Source: Desulfosporosinus sp. (lineage in GTDB: Bacteria; Bacillota; Desulfitobacteriia; Desulfitobacteriales; Desulfitobacteriaceae). From it: 64,000 nucleotides of DNA. Shown here in pieces: positions 33,548 to 42,150 of this stretch. The notes under the pieces are model-generated. The model was not told where the DNA came from. It saw only the letters and a list, made by a program, of their open reading frames with translations, and ran no database searches. A program made the translations under genes and the position numbers. The stretch is taken from positions 6,674 through 70,673 of the forward strand of contig DOPM01000033.1 of NCBI GenBank assembly GCA_003513495.1. The letters run 5' to 3'. Position 1 is the stretch's first letter, and each line of letters opens with the position of its first letter.

Positions 33548-33575
33548 TTGCAAAGGAGTGTCATTATCATATAAT
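33548..33575 (+). promoter_or_regulatory. Promoter of the Fur-family gene
   Basis: TTGCAA (33548-33553) and a perfect TATAAT (33570-33575) are 16 bases apart. ATTATCA, half of a Fur-type box, overlaps the -10 box, so autoregulation is possible but not shown. Confidence 0.5.
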
Positions 33576-33601
33576 AGGTAATATATGGAGGAGGGCTTGG
33601 G

Positions 33602-34051
33602 ATGGAGGATGTAAAAACCTTTGAAAGTATTTGCAATTTATTACGCAACCGCTCCTATAAGTTAACCCCTCAGCGTCAGACGATCTTACAAACGTTTCTA
33701 GAGCAAGCTGATCGTCATTTGAGCGCTGAAGAGGTGTACATGCTTGTAAAACACCAAAATCCAGAGATTGGTTTAGCAACCGTTTATCGTACCTTGGATA
33801 TTTTGGCCGAAATTGGAATTTTACTCAAAAATGATTTTGGCGATGGTCGAAGCAGATATGAATTTAGCAGAAAAGATGAGCATCATCATCACCATCATCT
33901 AATTTGTTTAGGTTGTGGGAATGTCTCAGAATTTGATGATGACTTATTAGAATCTCTTGAAGCAGTAATTATCAAACGAAACAAGTTTAAAATCTTGGAT
34001 CATGATCTAAAATTTTATGGATATTGTCACGAATGTGGAGAGGGGCATTAA
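33602..34051 (+). CDS. fur: Fur-family metal-dependent regulator
   Basis: This 149-residue protein has the Fur winged helix (residues 10-85: KLTPQRQTILQTFLEQ, GLATVYRTLDILAEIG) and a metal-binding dimerisation domain. The histidine run HHHHHHL, the pair ICLGCG and the terminal YCHECG supply the zinc and regulatory metal ligands. DHDLKFYGYC resembles Fur (iron) more than PerR or Zur, but the branch is not certain. The ATG at 33602 follows ATGGAGGAGGG. It has its own promoter, and a hairpin follows. Confidence 0.85.
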   Translation: MEDVKTFESICNLLRNRSYKLTPQRQTILQTFLEQADRHLSAEEVYMLVKHQNPEIGLATVYRTLDILAEIGILLKNDFGDGRSRYEFSRKDEHHHHHHLICLGCGNVSEFDDDLLESLEAVIIKRNKFKILDHDLKFYGYCHECGEGH

Positions 34052-34064
34052 AATGCGCCTCTCC
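34037..34064 (+). terminator. Hairpin at the end of the Fur-family gene
   Basis: A 12-bp stem with one mismatch (34037-34048 with 34053-34064) has its TAAA loop on the stop codon. No T-run follows. Confidence 0.6.
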
Positions 34065-34283
34065 TACTAATTTATGGAAAAAATATTATGAACAATAACA
34101 AAGAATCAGAGTTGGAATTATCAGAATTGTGGCGAGAGCCGACATTTTTATAGGGTTTAAATGCGAATTGCCACGCATTTGAAAGGGATTTGACGTGCGA
34201 TTTATGGTCTATTTTGAAGGGTAAATAGACAGGGAAGGAGAACGTAATAATGGAAAAATAAGTAAAATAAAGGAGCGAAAAAC

Positions 34284-35450
34284 ATGGCTCTACCTATGGC
34301 TTCAAATAGCAAACAAAGAAGACCTTCTCTTCAAAGCTCTTATCTGTGGCATTCTCTGCAAGCCAGATGGCATCATCGGGTAGGTAAAACAGATGAAGCT
34401 ATCCGAAATTGGGTAGATTTATTAAACCGAGACTCATCGAAACCGCGATTTAAGGAAGTAGGCTATTTAATAGAAGTCCAAGCACTTCAAGAAGCAAGGG
34501 ACTATTTAGAACGCTTGGAAAGTGAACAAACTGAGAACTCTCCGGAAATTAGTTATTATTTAGCACGGTGTTATCTTGGACAAGCCCTAATACCTCAAGC
34601 TAAAGAAAAGGTTGAACTGGCAATACACATTCAACCCCAAAATGCGAAATATTGGGACTTGCTTGCTGATTGTCACTTAGAAATGGGAGATTGGCGTGAG
34701 GCTATTAGTGCGTTAAATAACTCCATGAGAGCAGCACCCCAAAATGCAGAAACCAATTATCGTTTGGGGATCATTTACGCTCATCATGAAGAATTCCTCG
34801 AGGCCTTAAGGTGTTTTCAGGGATGTTGCCAGCTTAAACCCCGGGAATCAATATATTGGGAAATGAAAGCTGAGATGCATTTGCAATTAGATCAGTTGAA
34901 CGATGCTTGTCATAGTTTCGAAAAGGCATTTCGGTATGGGGGGACTCCGGAGTTAGCAGCGCGTCTCGCCTACTGTTATATCCAGAAAGATGAGGTTAAA
35001 AAAGGCATTCAATATTACAAATACACCTTGAAATATGAACCTGATCACTATGACAGCTTGAGTAATCTCGCCGCTGTCTATCAAAATCAGGGACGTTCCC
35101 AAGAAGCCTTGGTATTATTGGAAAGAGCAAAAAATATCTACCCCAAGGATCCGATCTTGCTAAACAACTTAGCTTTTACCTTGGTCCATCAGGGACGGAC
35201 CAGAAAAGCAACGGAATATTATCGCGAAGCGTTGGAGTTAACACCGGACCATCCGCTGATTCTTTATAATCTAAGTGTTTGCCTGACCCGGAAAGGGAAT
35301 TGGCAAGAAGGCATTGATTCACTAAATCAGCTCATAAAAATCGACCCAAATCATTCGGCGGGATGGGCCTTGCTGGGAAATATATATGATCAAATCGATC
35401 AGGCGGATGTGGCGATTGACTGTTTTAATAAAGCATTGAAACTTGCGTAA
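34284..35450 (+). CDS. Tetratricopeptide-repeat protein
   Basis: This 388-residue cytosolic protein carries about nine consecutive TPR units of 34 residues. Examples are YWDLLADCHLEMGDWREAIS, NYRLGIIYAHHEEFLEALRC and LLNNLAFTLVHQGRTRKATE. There is no signal peptide or other domain. AAAGGAGCG precedes the ATG. The upstream gap of 232 bases holds no other gene I can support, and a strong terminator follows. Such proteins act as protein-protein adaptors; the partner is unknown. Confidence 0.8.
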   Translation: MALPMASNSKQRRPSLQSSYLWHSLQARWHHRVGKTDEAIRNWVDLLNRDSSKPRFKEVGYLIEVQALQEARDYLERLESEQTENSPEISYYLARCYLGQALIPQAKEKVELAIHIQPQNAKYWDLLADCHLEMGDWREAISALNNSMRAAPQNAETNYRLGIIYAHHEEFLEALRCFQGCCQLKPRESIYWEMKAEMHLQLDQLNDACHSFEKAFRYGGTPELAARLAYCYIQKDEVKKGIQYYKYTLKYEPDHYDSLSNLAAVYQNQGRSQEALVLLERAKNIYPKDPILLNNLAFTLVHQGRTRKATEYYREALELTPDHPLILYNLSVCLTRKGNWQEGIDSLNQLIKIDPNHSAGWALLGNIYDQIDQADVAIDCFNKALKLA

Positions 35451-35481
35451 AGGAGAAGGGTGAACCCTTCTCCTTTGTTTT
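35449..35481 (+). terminator. Terminator of the TPR gene
   Basis: A perfect 12-bp stem (35449-35460 with 35465-35476) with TGAA loop begins within the stop codon and is followed by GTTTTAA. Confidence 0.88.
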
Positions 35482-35564
35482 AACTCAGATTTTTTGATAT
35501 TTCATTTTCTTTTGTAAATAATAATGGTAAAATAAAATGTAATTTGTCTAATAAGGAGCTAAAA

Positions 35565-35942
35565 ATGTTTCAGGTATGTGTACGAGCACATTTCGATGCT
35601 GCTCATTTTATCCGGGATTATGAGGGCGATTGTTCTAATTTACATGGTCATCGCTGGGATATCGAAGTTTGTATTGAAGGTCCTCAATTAGATGGTTTGG
35701 GAATGTTGATTGATTTTAAGGAAGTAAAGCAAACTATACGAAAATCATTAAAGTTGTTGGATCATAGATTGCTTAACGATCTACTTCCTTTTGGTTCCCA
35801 AGGAGTAAATCCTACTGCTGAAAATCTCGCTCATTTTTTGTTTATGGAATTCAAAAGGGAGTTAAGGCTTGGGGAAAAGCACTTAGCATGGGTTAAAGTT
35901 TTTGAATCACCGGACACCTGGGCCATTTTTAAGGAGGATTAG
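35565..35942 (+). CDS. queD: 6-carboxy-tetrahydropterin synthase
   Basis: This 125-residue enzyme converts 7,8-dihydroneopterin triphosphate to 6-carboxy-tetrahydropterin, the first committed step to preQ0 and queuosine. Zinc-binding histidines lie in FDAAHFIRDY and NLHGHRWDI, the catalytic Cys in GDCSNLHGH, and the DHRLLND and ENLAHFL motifs follow. The ATG at 35565 follows AAGGAG; an earlier in-frame start at 35544 has no such site. It heads the unit queD-queE-folE. No preQ1 riboswitch is seen ahead of it. Confidence 0.92.
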   Translation: MFQVCVRAHFDAAHFIRDYEGDCSNLHGHRWDIEVCIEGPQLDGLGMLIDFKEVKQTIRKSLKLLDHRLLNDLLPFGSQGVNPTAENLAHFLFMEFKRELRLGEKHLAWVKVFESPDTWAIFKED

Positions 35943-35944
35943 TA

Positions 35945-36010
35945 ATGGAATTATCCATGCACCTTGGGGTTCCAAGAGGTTTCAAGTTCGAGGGGTCTAA
36001 TAATGCTTAA
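35945..36010 (+). CDS. Possible 21-residue ORF between queD and queE
   Basis: An ATG at 35945 stands eight bases behind AAGGAGG, the strongest ribosome binding site in this operon. The frame encodes 21 residues (MELSMHLGVPRGFKFEGSNN, then Ala) and stops at 36010, overlapping the queE start at 36003 in another frame. This layout suggests translational coupling of queE. The peptide itself resembles nothing known, and it may have no function of its own. Confidence 0.35.
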   Translation: MELSMHLGVPRGFKFEGSNNA

Positions 36011-36734
36011 GTTACCGGTTACTGAAATATTCTCGTCAATTCAGGGAGAAGGTCCTTACGTTGGTGTCAGACAGATTTTTCTTCGCTTGCCAAACTGCAA
36101 CTTAAAGTGTCCCTATTGCGATACGGCTACAGCTTTACCAGAACAGTTAAGAATAGAGTCGACACCGGGTTCGGGAATCTTTAATAAGATTAGAAATCCA
36201 ATGCTTATTGATGAACTTATTGAGCTATTACAAGCCTATGATTTTTCGGTTCATCACTCTTTGAGTATCACTGGAGGGGAACCCCTTTTGTGGGACAACG
36301 AACTACGAGCTTTTTTACCTTTTTTAAAAGAGAAGGGTATAAAGATATACCTTGAAACGAATGGAACCTTGCCTGAACAACTGCTTCGTGTTTTACCTTG
36401 GATTGACATAATTAGTATGGACATCAAACTGCCCTTTAACGGCCAAACCTTCTGGGATGCTCATGAAGCTTTTCTGCGCATAAGTCTTCAAAAAGAAGTC
36501 TTTGTCAAAATAGTCGTTCATGAGGAAACTGATCAACAAGAACTCCGGAACGCTCGCGACTTAATTGCAGGAGTTGATCCACTTATCCAAACAATACTAC
36601 AACCTGTAACTACAACACGAGGGATCAATACTCCTAAACCTTCTCAACTAATCGAATGGCAACGTTTTTTCCTTAGTAAACTTAAGAACACTCGAGTTAT
36701 TCCACAAACTCACGTATTTATGGGACAATTATAG
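36003..36734 (+). CDS. queE: 7-carboxy-7-deazaguanine synthase
   Basis: This 243-residue radical SAM enzyme turns 6-carboxy-tetrahydropterin into 7-carboxy-7-deazaguanine. FSSIQGEGPYVGVRQIFLR is the substrate region. The [4Fe-4S] motif is CNLKCPYC near residue 30, a CxxxCxxC form, and SITGGEPLLW is the SAM-binding GGE motif. The ATG at 36003 follows AGGGG with 7-base spacing. Upstream lies a 21-residue ORF whose stop overlaps this start. QueC, the next enzyme, is not in the window. Confidence 0.93.
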   Translation: MLKLPVTEIFSSIQGEGPYVGVRQIFLRLPNCNLKCPYCDTATALPEQLRIESTPGSGIFNKIRNPMLIDELIELLQAYDFSVHHSLSITGGEPLLWDNELRAFLPFLKEKGIKIYLETNGTLPEQLLRVLPWIDIISMDIKLPFNGQTFWDAHEAFLRISLQKEVFVKIVVHEETDQQELRNARDLIAGVDPLIQTILQPVTTTRGINTPKPSQLIEWQRFFLSKLKNTRVIPQTHVFMGQL

Positions 36735-36777
36735 TAGTTTTAATTATAGCTGGACCAGGAGAAAAGGAGATAGAGTT

Positions 36778-37350
36778 ATGGGGATGGATTTAGAAAAGAT
36801 TGAACAAGCTGTTTACATGATGTTGGAAGCCATAGGTGAGGATCCTGACCGTGAAGGTTTAAGGGATACACCAAAACGTGTGGCTAGAATGTATGCCGAA
36901 GTCTTTCATGGGTTACATGAAGACCCGGGGGAGCATTTAAACGTCCAATTTTCAGAAGAGCATGAAGAGATGGTAATCGTTAAAGATATACCAGTGTATT
37001 CTATGTGTGAACATCACCTTGTACCCTTTTACGGGAAGGCTCATATAGCTTACATCCCCAGAAAAGGTAAGATCACTGGGTTGTCAAAATTTGCGCGGGT
37101 CATTGAAGGGTATGCACGCAGGCCGCAACTTCAAGAACGTTTAACCTCGGAGGTAGCGGATGCTATTATGGCCAAACTTACCCCCTTAGGCGTTTTAGTG
37201 GTTATTGAAGCAGAGCATATGTGTATGACAATGCGTGGAGTTAAGAAAGCCGGGTCCCAGACATTAACCTCTGCTGTTAGGGGAATCTTTAAAACAAACC
37301 CCATCACAAGATCTGAAGCTTTTTCATTGATTCAGGGACACAGACGCTAA
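36778..37350 (+). CDS. folE: GTP cyclohydrolase I
   Basis: This 190-residue enzyme converts GTP to 7,8-dihydroneopterin triphosphate, which feeds both folate and, via queD, queuosine. Motifs are EGLRDTPKRVARMYAEVF, the zinc site VYSMCEHHLVPFYGKAHIAYIP, GLSKFARVIEGYARRPQLQERL and AEHMCMTMRGVKKAGSQT. AAAAGGAG precedes the ATG. Its place behind queD and queE ties it to preQ0 synthesis. Confidence 0.96.
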   Translation: MGMDLEKIEQAVYMMLEAIGEDPDREGLRDTPKRVARMYAEVFHGLHEDPGEHLNVQFSEEHEEMVIVKDIPVYSMCEHHLVPFYGKAHIAYIPRKGKITGLSKFARVIEGYARRPQLQERLTSEVADAIMAKLTPLGVLVVIEAEHMCMTMRGVKKAGSQTLTSAVRGIFKTNPITRSEAFSLIQGHRR

Positions 37351-37367
37351 GAAAGAGGTAATTTTGG

Positions 37368-37559
37368 GTGGACGAGAAAATAAATCCGTCGGAAAGCAAA
37401 GGAAAGATAGAACTAATTGCATCCCAACGGGTTGGTTTAAATGGAGAACTTTATAAAGTGGTAGATTTTCTAAATAAAAATTTAAAGGGACATCATCTAA
37501 TGTTTGGATTGAAAAAGAAAGAGGATCAGATGATTATTTCCGTCTACGAAGTAGAGTGA
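37368..37559 (+). CDS. YpmA-like small protein (DUF4264)
   Basis: This 63-residue protein resembles the YpmA/DUF4264 family of short Firmicute proteins of unknown function, in the segments RVGLNGELYKVVDFLNKNLK and LMFGLKKKEDQMIISVYEVE. AAAGAGGT precedes the GTG start. It sits 17 bases after folE and 13 before surE, so it belongs to the same transcript. Confidence 0.72.
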   Translation: MDEKINPSESKGKIELIASQRVGLNGELYKVVDFLNKNLKGHHLMFGLKKKEDQMIISVYEVE

Positions 37560-37572
37560 TCGGGGGAATAGC

Positions 37573-38352
37573 ATGCATATATTACTGACGAACGATGATG
37601 GCTACGATGCCTCAGGAATACAAACCTTGCATCGTACACTTCGATCTATGACGAACCACCACATCAGCATTGTTGCCCCAGAAGGTCAGCGTTCAGCAAT
37701 GGGGCATTCTATAACCTTGTTCCAGCCTTTATTTGTAACGGAACATGAGCTTGATGGAGACCAAAAGGGGTTTGCTATAAGTGGTACTCCTTCAGATTGC
37801 GTTAAAATTGCTATCCAAGGAGGGCTTATTAGTAAGCCTGATCTAGTTATTTCTGGTATTAACCAAGGTGCTAATCTAGGAACAGATGTTTTTTATTCCG
37901 GCACGGTATCAGCTGCTATGGAAGGAGTTATTCTAGGAGTCCCTTCCTTGGCTGTTTCCCTCGCAAGCTACGACTTCCTTGATTTTGAACCGTCAGCAGC
38001 CTATTTGGCTGAGCATTTAGATGAAATTGTACTGTCTCACCAACAAGGATTAATGAATATTAATTTTCCGGGTAAACCTCAGTCTGAGTGGGCTGGAGTT
38101 AAGGTGACGAAACTTGGTAAGACTATATATGATAATGTATTCGAGCGAAGAGTCAATCCTCGCGGAAGAGTCTATTATTGGCAGTGTGGGGATAGAATAC
38201 AAGATCTGGAGGAGGATACTGATTTACGAGCCATCCAAGAAGATTTTATTTCGATCACTCCTATGCACAGTGATTTGACAGATTTTAAGTGCCTAGAATC
38301 CTGGAAACCTTTGTTCAATAAATCAGGCGGTTTAACGTCTAATGGGGTATAA
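37573..38352 (+). CDS. surE: 5'-nucleotidase SurE
   Basis: This 259-residue enzyme dephosphorylates nucleoside 5'- and 3'-monophosphates (survival protein E). The metal site is LLTNDDGYDASG (residues 4-15), followed by VAPEGQRSAMGHSIT, SGTPSDCVKIA and SGINQGANLGTDVFYSGTVSAAMEG. GGGGGAATAGC precedes the ATG. It ends the folE-led transcript, and a 15-bp hairpin follows. Confidence 0.95.
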   Translation: MHILLTNDDGYDASGIQTLHRTLRSMTNHHISIVAPEGQRSAMGHSITLFQPLFVTEHELDGDQKGFAISGTPSDCVKIAIQGGLISKPDLVISGINQGANLGTDVFYSGTVSAAMEGVILGVPSLAVSLASYDFLDFEPSAAYLAEHLDEIVLSHQQGLMNINFPGKPQSEWAGVKVTKLGKTIYDNVFERRVNPRGRVYYWQCGDRIQDLEEDTDLRAIQEDFISITPMHSDLTDFKCLESWKPLFNKSGGLTSNGV

Positions 38353-38354
38353 TG

Positions 38355-38388
38355 AAAGGAGTACAGAATGATGATTCTGTACTCCTTT
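38355..38388. terminator. Bidirectional terminator between surE and the SASP gene
   Basis: A perfect 15-bp stem (38355-38369 with 38374-38388) with a GATG loop has A-rich and T-rich flanks. It lies between converging genes. Confidence 0.88.
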
Positions 38389-38393
38389 ATTCC

Positions 38394-38621
38394 TTAAAGA
38401 GATGGATTGTTTAAGGATTCTTTGGCTCGTCTGATCATAGTTTTAACCATACTTCCACCAATACGACCACCCACATGTCCACATTCGCGAGAGGTCATAT
38501 TTTCCCAACCTTGGCTTTTGATTTTCGAACTTAAGCCTAATTCTTCAGCAACTTCCCATTTGAAATCTTCCAAGACAGATTGGGGCAACACACTATTATT
38601 TCTATTGTTTTTTCGGCTCAC
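38394..38621 (-). CDS. Small acid-soluble spore protein, alpha/beta type
   Basis: This 75-residue protein is an alpha/beta-type SASP, which coats and protects DNA in the spore. The pattern FKWEVAEELGLSSKI (germination-protease site region) followed by GHVGGRIGGSMVKTMI matches the two conserved SASP blocks, with the second one divergent from the usual NGxVGGEMVKxMV. The GTG at 38621 follows GAGAGGAG; longer readings from 38660 have no such site. It is monocistronic and likely under forespore sigma-G control, which I infer from family. Confidence 0.88.
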   Translation of the reverse strand: MSRKNNRNNSVLPQSVLEDFKWEVAEELGLSSKIKSQGWENMTSRECGHVGGRIGGSMVKTMIRRAKESLNNPSL

Positions 38622-38742
38622 TACTAAACATCTCCTCTCAACTCTATCTACTTGCAACAATTCTAGTATTCACAAATAATCGGTGGTTTATGGTGCATAA
38701 ATAATGGATAGTTGATGTGTTTTTACTATTGGAGGAAGTTTA

Positions 38743-39000
38743 ATGATAATTGGAACGTTTATTTTCTATTTTGTATTGTTTGCAGTGGTTTTCTCTTATC
38801 CGGGCTTTAGAAGTAAGGAAAACTCAACGTCGATTTTTAAGTTATTAACAATTCCGGCACTCCTAGGGTTAGGTATGGTTTTTCTAACCGTAATAAAGGT
38901 ATATTTTGTATATAAGATCTTAGCTATTCTAGTGGTCCTCGTAACGTTTGTCTTATCCTACTGGCATTGGGGCGAGCAAATCCGACGATGGTGGAAGTGA
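38743..39000 (+). CDS. Small membrane protein of unknown function
   Basis: This 85-residue protein has three hydrophobic segments (about residues 2-18, 33-50 and 52-70) and a basic tail (WGEQIRRWWK). I recognise no family. GGAGGAAG stands eight bases ahead of the ATG, and the start lies 40 bases after an AT-rich region, which supports expression. It converges on spoVB with a gap of only three bases. Confidence 0.6.
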   Translation: MIIGTFIFYFVLFAVVFSYPGFRSKENSTSIFKLLTIPALLGLGMVFLTVIKVYFVYKILAILVVLVTFVLSYWHWGEQIRRWWK

Positions 39001-39003
39001 TTT

Positions 39004-40548
39004 TTAAGGTGGCAGAAATTTTCCGATCCAAGGAAGACGTCTCAAATCAGCTAAGGTGACGCCGCCATTTAGGAGGAGAATAATACTGTAAAGTGCTATT
39101 CCAATTATAAATTCACCTAAATAACCTATGATATGACGATTAAATATGGGGTCTAAGAATTGAAAAACAATAAGCATCCCAACTCCTCCAAACAGGGGTT
39201 GAAGAACAAATCGTTGAAGGTCCAAAGGCATGCCGGTGTATCTTGATATAGCCATGAGATTAAGAACTGCCATGATAAAGAAACCTAGTGTAAATGCCCA
39301 AGCTGTTCCTCTCAAACCCCACTGAGGAAGACCCGTAAGGTAAATTAGAACTGGAATGCGAATGATGGCCGCAATGATGGAATGGAGGACTGGAAGGTGA
39401 ACTTTGCCAAGTCCCTGTAAGATTCCCGTTGTGGTTTGTTGTATATAGGAGAAGATGCCGCCTAAGGCTAGCACACGTAATATGGGAGCAATATCTTCAC
39501 TCTTAAAAAACGCAGTCAGTGGTCGCGAAAAGTAGAACAAGATAATAAGGCAGGGTATCCCCAGCAGAACTGTTAATCGTATAGCTTCAGCGCTGCGTGC
39601 TCGGACAACATTTAATTGGCGTTTTGCTGCTGCTTCAGATATGGCTGGGACTAGTGAAGTTGCTAAGGCAAAGGTAAAGACACTGGGAAAGGTGAGTAAT
39701 GTAAAGGCGGAACCACCCAGCTGTCCAAACAAGGTCACTGCCTCACGAGCGGAATATCCAGCAACTTGAAGACGAAGAGGGATGAGGATAGCATCTAAAG
39801 AGGACAATCCTGTGGCAAGTAGTCTTCCCGCCGTCACCGGGGAGGCTAATTGCCATAATCTACTTAGTATTTGGCGTGAGGAATACGCCTTTGCTGTAAT
39901 CTCATTGAGAATTTTAGGTTTAGTTCTATGGTACTGAAGCATAATAGCCATTAAACCGACGAATTCTCCAGCTAGCATACCTAAGGCTAATCCAGCGGCT
40001 GCCCATTCTACGCCCTTATCTAAGAGACGAAGGGCTATGGTATAACCAACCCCCACTCTAATAATCTGTTCACAAATTTGACTAATTGCTGTGGGGATCA
40101 TGTTTTGCAAACCCTGAAAATAGCCGCGGAAAACCGAAGACACAGAGACGATAAAGATAGCTGGAGTGCAGATGAGAAAGACATTGATCACCCGGGGATC
40201 AGAAAAAACCCTATGTGCTATATAAGGAGAAAGGAAATAGAGGGCAATTGATACAATAGCCCCTGAAATACTAAGAAGCCAAAAGGATAAGCGGAAGATA
40301 GATTGTGCATTGGAAAGACGTCCAAGAGATACTTCTTCTGAGACCATCTTGGCAATGGCGAGAGGGATTCCCGCTGTAGTAATAACAAGAGCCAGCATGT
40401 ACATAGGGAAAACCATGTTAAACAAACCATAGGCTTCACCGCCAATATTAATCATTATTAAATATTGGTAGGCGAAGCCTAGCAGGCGGTTTATCAGATT
40501 TGCGCCTAGCAGTATTGTCGCACCATAAACAAAGGTCCTTTTTGACAT
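39004..40548 (-). CDS. spoVB: Stage V sporulation protein B, MATE/MOP flippase
   Basis: This 514-residue polytopic protein belongs to the SpoVB branch of the MOP exporter superfamily, related to MurJ lipid II flippases. SpoVB is needed for spore cortex formation in Bacillus. About 14 hydrophobic segments are seen. ATILLGANLINRLLGFAYQYLIMINIGGEAYGLFNMVFPMY and TTAGIPLAIAKMVSEE are characteristic of its N-terminus. The ATG at 40548 follows GGAGGG; the ATG at 40560 overlaps that site. It is monocistronic. Paralogues of this family are frequent, so the exact name is inferred. Confidence 0.87.
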   Translation of the reverse strand: MSKRTFVYGATILLGANLINRLLGFAYQYLIMINIGGEAYGLFNMVFPMYMLALVITTAGIPLAIAKMVSEEVSLGRLSNAQSIFRLSFWLLSISGAIVSIALYFLSPYIAHRVFSDPRVINVFLICTPAIFIVSVSSVFRGYFQGLQNMIPTAISQICEQIIRVGVGYTIALRLLDKGVEWAAAGLALGMLAGEFVGLMAIMLQYHRTKPKILNEITAKAYSSRQILSRLWQLASPVTAGRLLATGLSSLDAILIPLRLQVAGYSAREAVTLFGQLGGSAFTLLTFPSVFTFALATSLVPAISEAAAKRQLNVVRARSAEAIRLTVLLGIPCLIILFYFSRPLTAFFKSEDIAPILRVLALGGIFSYIQQTTTGILQGLGKVHLPVLHSIIAAIIRIPVLIYLTGLPQWGLRGTAWAFTLGFFIMAVLNLMAISRYTGMPLDLQRFVLQPLFGGVGMLIVFQFLDPIFNRHIIGYLGEFIIGIALYSIILLLNGGVTLADLRRLPWIGKFLPP

Positions 40549-40727
40549 GTAACCCTCCATAATCTGAATTATATATAACCATATGCTTGTGGAAAAAAAG
40601 AAATGCTTAGGAAATTTCTAAGCATCTCTCTAGGCATAAAGGATTTTTGCTCAGAATAGAGAAATAATACTTAGTGGAATATTGATCCAGGATTGGGGTA
40701 TTATACCTCATGAAGGGAGAGCTTAGT

Positions 40728-41918
40728 GTGTGGGTACTTCTTAAAAATGCAAAACTCTATTGCCCTGAATATACTGAGAATTCAGACATCGTAGTAGTAG
40801 GAACGACTATTGCTGCTATCGGGAAAAATCTGAGCCTGCCTGATTTTGTGGAGGGGGAAATAATTGACCTCCAAGGCAAAACCCTAGTGCCAGGTTTTAT
40901 CGATGCTCATGTACATATATGCGGCGGAGGCGGGGAAGCAGGACCAGCTTCCCGGACTCCAGAACTTCAACTTTCCCAGATAACTAGGTCAGGAATAACG
41001 ACAGTGGTCGGTTGCCTGGGGACGGATTCCGTATCACGGTCACTAGCAGAGCTTTTAGTTAAAGCGAATGCTCTTCAGGAAGAGGGAATAAGCACCTATA
41101 TTTATAGTGGAGCTTATAGAGTTCCCATGAAAACCCTCTTGCCAACGTTAGAGCAAGACTTGGTTTTAATTGAAAAGGTTATTGGTGCTGGAGAAATAGC
41201 TATTTCAGATCATCGATCTGCCCATCCTCAAATCAGTCAGCTAGAGCAATTAGCGTCAGAAGCTCGAGTCGGCGGAATGCTGGGAGGAAAAGCGGGGATC
41301 GTTCATGTTCATCTTGGAGAAGGTAAACGCGGCTTACAACCTATCTGGACTCTCCTTGAACAAAGCGATATTCCGATTACCCAATTCGTCCCAACCCATA
41401 TGAATCGAAGTCGTACCTTACTGGAACAAGGGATTAAGTTTCTTTTAGCAGGGGGTCATATGGATCTTACGGCAGGATGTGACGATTTCCCAGAAGACCT
41501 ACAGGTTCCGTCAGTTCTGATTAGATTAAATCAATCGCAACTCCTTAATGATAGAATTACGGTGTCCTCAGATGGGAATGGGAGTATGCCGCAATATAAC
41601 GAAGCTGGGGTACTTACCGGTATGGGTGTTGGTTCGGTAGAGGTTTTGTGGCGCGATATTAGAAAAACAGTTATACAAGGCAACGTCCCCTTGGAAGTTG
41701 CCTTACGTACCATCACTTCGAATGTAGCAAATGTGCTTCGGTTAAGAAATAAAGGAATGCTTCGTGTAGGTTACGATGCTGATCTAGTCGTTCTAGATGA
41801 AGATTTACAGGTGCAAGATGTCTGGGCAAAAGGAAAATGTATGGTTCGCAGCAAGGAAACACTGGTCTGGGGGACTTACGAAGGAAACTCATTAGCTAAA
41901 AGTGAGTGGTTTAGCTAA
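40728..41918 (+). CDS. iadA: Isoaspartyl dipeptidase
   Basis: This 396-residue metal-dependent amidohydrolase cleaves beta-aspartyl dipeptides that arise from damaged proteins. The metal histidines are in PGFIDAHVHICGGGGEAG (residues 58-75). YSGAYRVP, the HVHLGEGKRGL segment and the THMNRSRTLLEQG region follow, and the catalytic Asp sits in VSSDGNGSMPQYN. The GTG at 40728 follows AAGGGAG; the ATG at 40710 precedes that site. It appears monocistronic, with a weak hairpin behind it. Confidence 0.93.
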   Translation: MWVLLKNAKLYCPEYTENSDIVVVGTTIAAIGKNLSLPDFVEGEIIDLQGKTLVPGFIDAHVHICGGGGEAGPASRTPELQLSQITRSGITTVVGCLGTDSVSRSLAELLVKANALQEEGISTYIYSGAYRVPMKTLLPTLEQDLVLIEKVIGAGEIAISDHRSAHPQISQLEQLASEARVGGMLGGKAGIVHVHLGEGKRGLQPIWTLLEQSDIPITQFVPTHMNRSRTLLEQGIKFLLAGGHMDLTAGCDDFPEDLQVPSVLIRLNQSQLLNDRITVSSDGNGSMPQYNEAGVLTGMGVGSVEVLWRDIRKTVIQGNVPLEVALRTITSNVANVLRLRNKGMLRVGYDADLVVLDEDLQVQDVWAKGKCMVRSKETLVWGTYEGNSLAKSEWFS

Positions 41919-41931
41919 AAAAGTAAGAAAT

Positions 41932-41979
41932 GATTCAGCTGCAGTTAGCGTAATGACAAGGGGTTTCTGCAGCAGAATC
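41932..41979 (+). other. Hairpin after iadA
   Basis: Arms 41932-41944 and 41967-41979 pair over 12 of 13 positions around a 22-nt loop. No T-run follows. It may stabilise or end the iadA mRNA. Confidence 0.45.
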
Positions 41980-42099
41980 AAGAAATAAATTAATTAGAAA
42001 ATTAATCTTCAAAGCTAAGAATACTTGACCCGCTCTTATCTATAAATAAGTACTAAGCTAGGATATTTAGAGATAGAACTCCGCTTATCTGTTGCAAGT

Positions 42100-42121
42100 A
42101 AAAAGGCATGAGTCCTTTTTC
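42100..42121 (+). terminator. Terminator-like hairpin ahead of the EF-G-like gene
   Basis: A 7-bp stem (AAAAAGG with CCTTTTT) and 7-nt loop ends in five T, 30 bases before the start codon. It could be an attenuator in the leader, or it could end upstream transcription. Confidence 0.5.
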
Positions 42122-42150
42122 TTAAATAACAAATCAAGGAGGAAAATATC

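Noticed and set aside
34091..34153. A 20-codon frame between the Fur-family and TPR genes
   Set aside because: There is no usable ribosome binding site, and the peptide has no recognisable feature.
35477..35564. preQ1 riboswitch ahead of queD
   Set aside because: No C-rich loop or A-rich tail of a preQ1 aptamer is seen; the region is plain A/T-rich leader.
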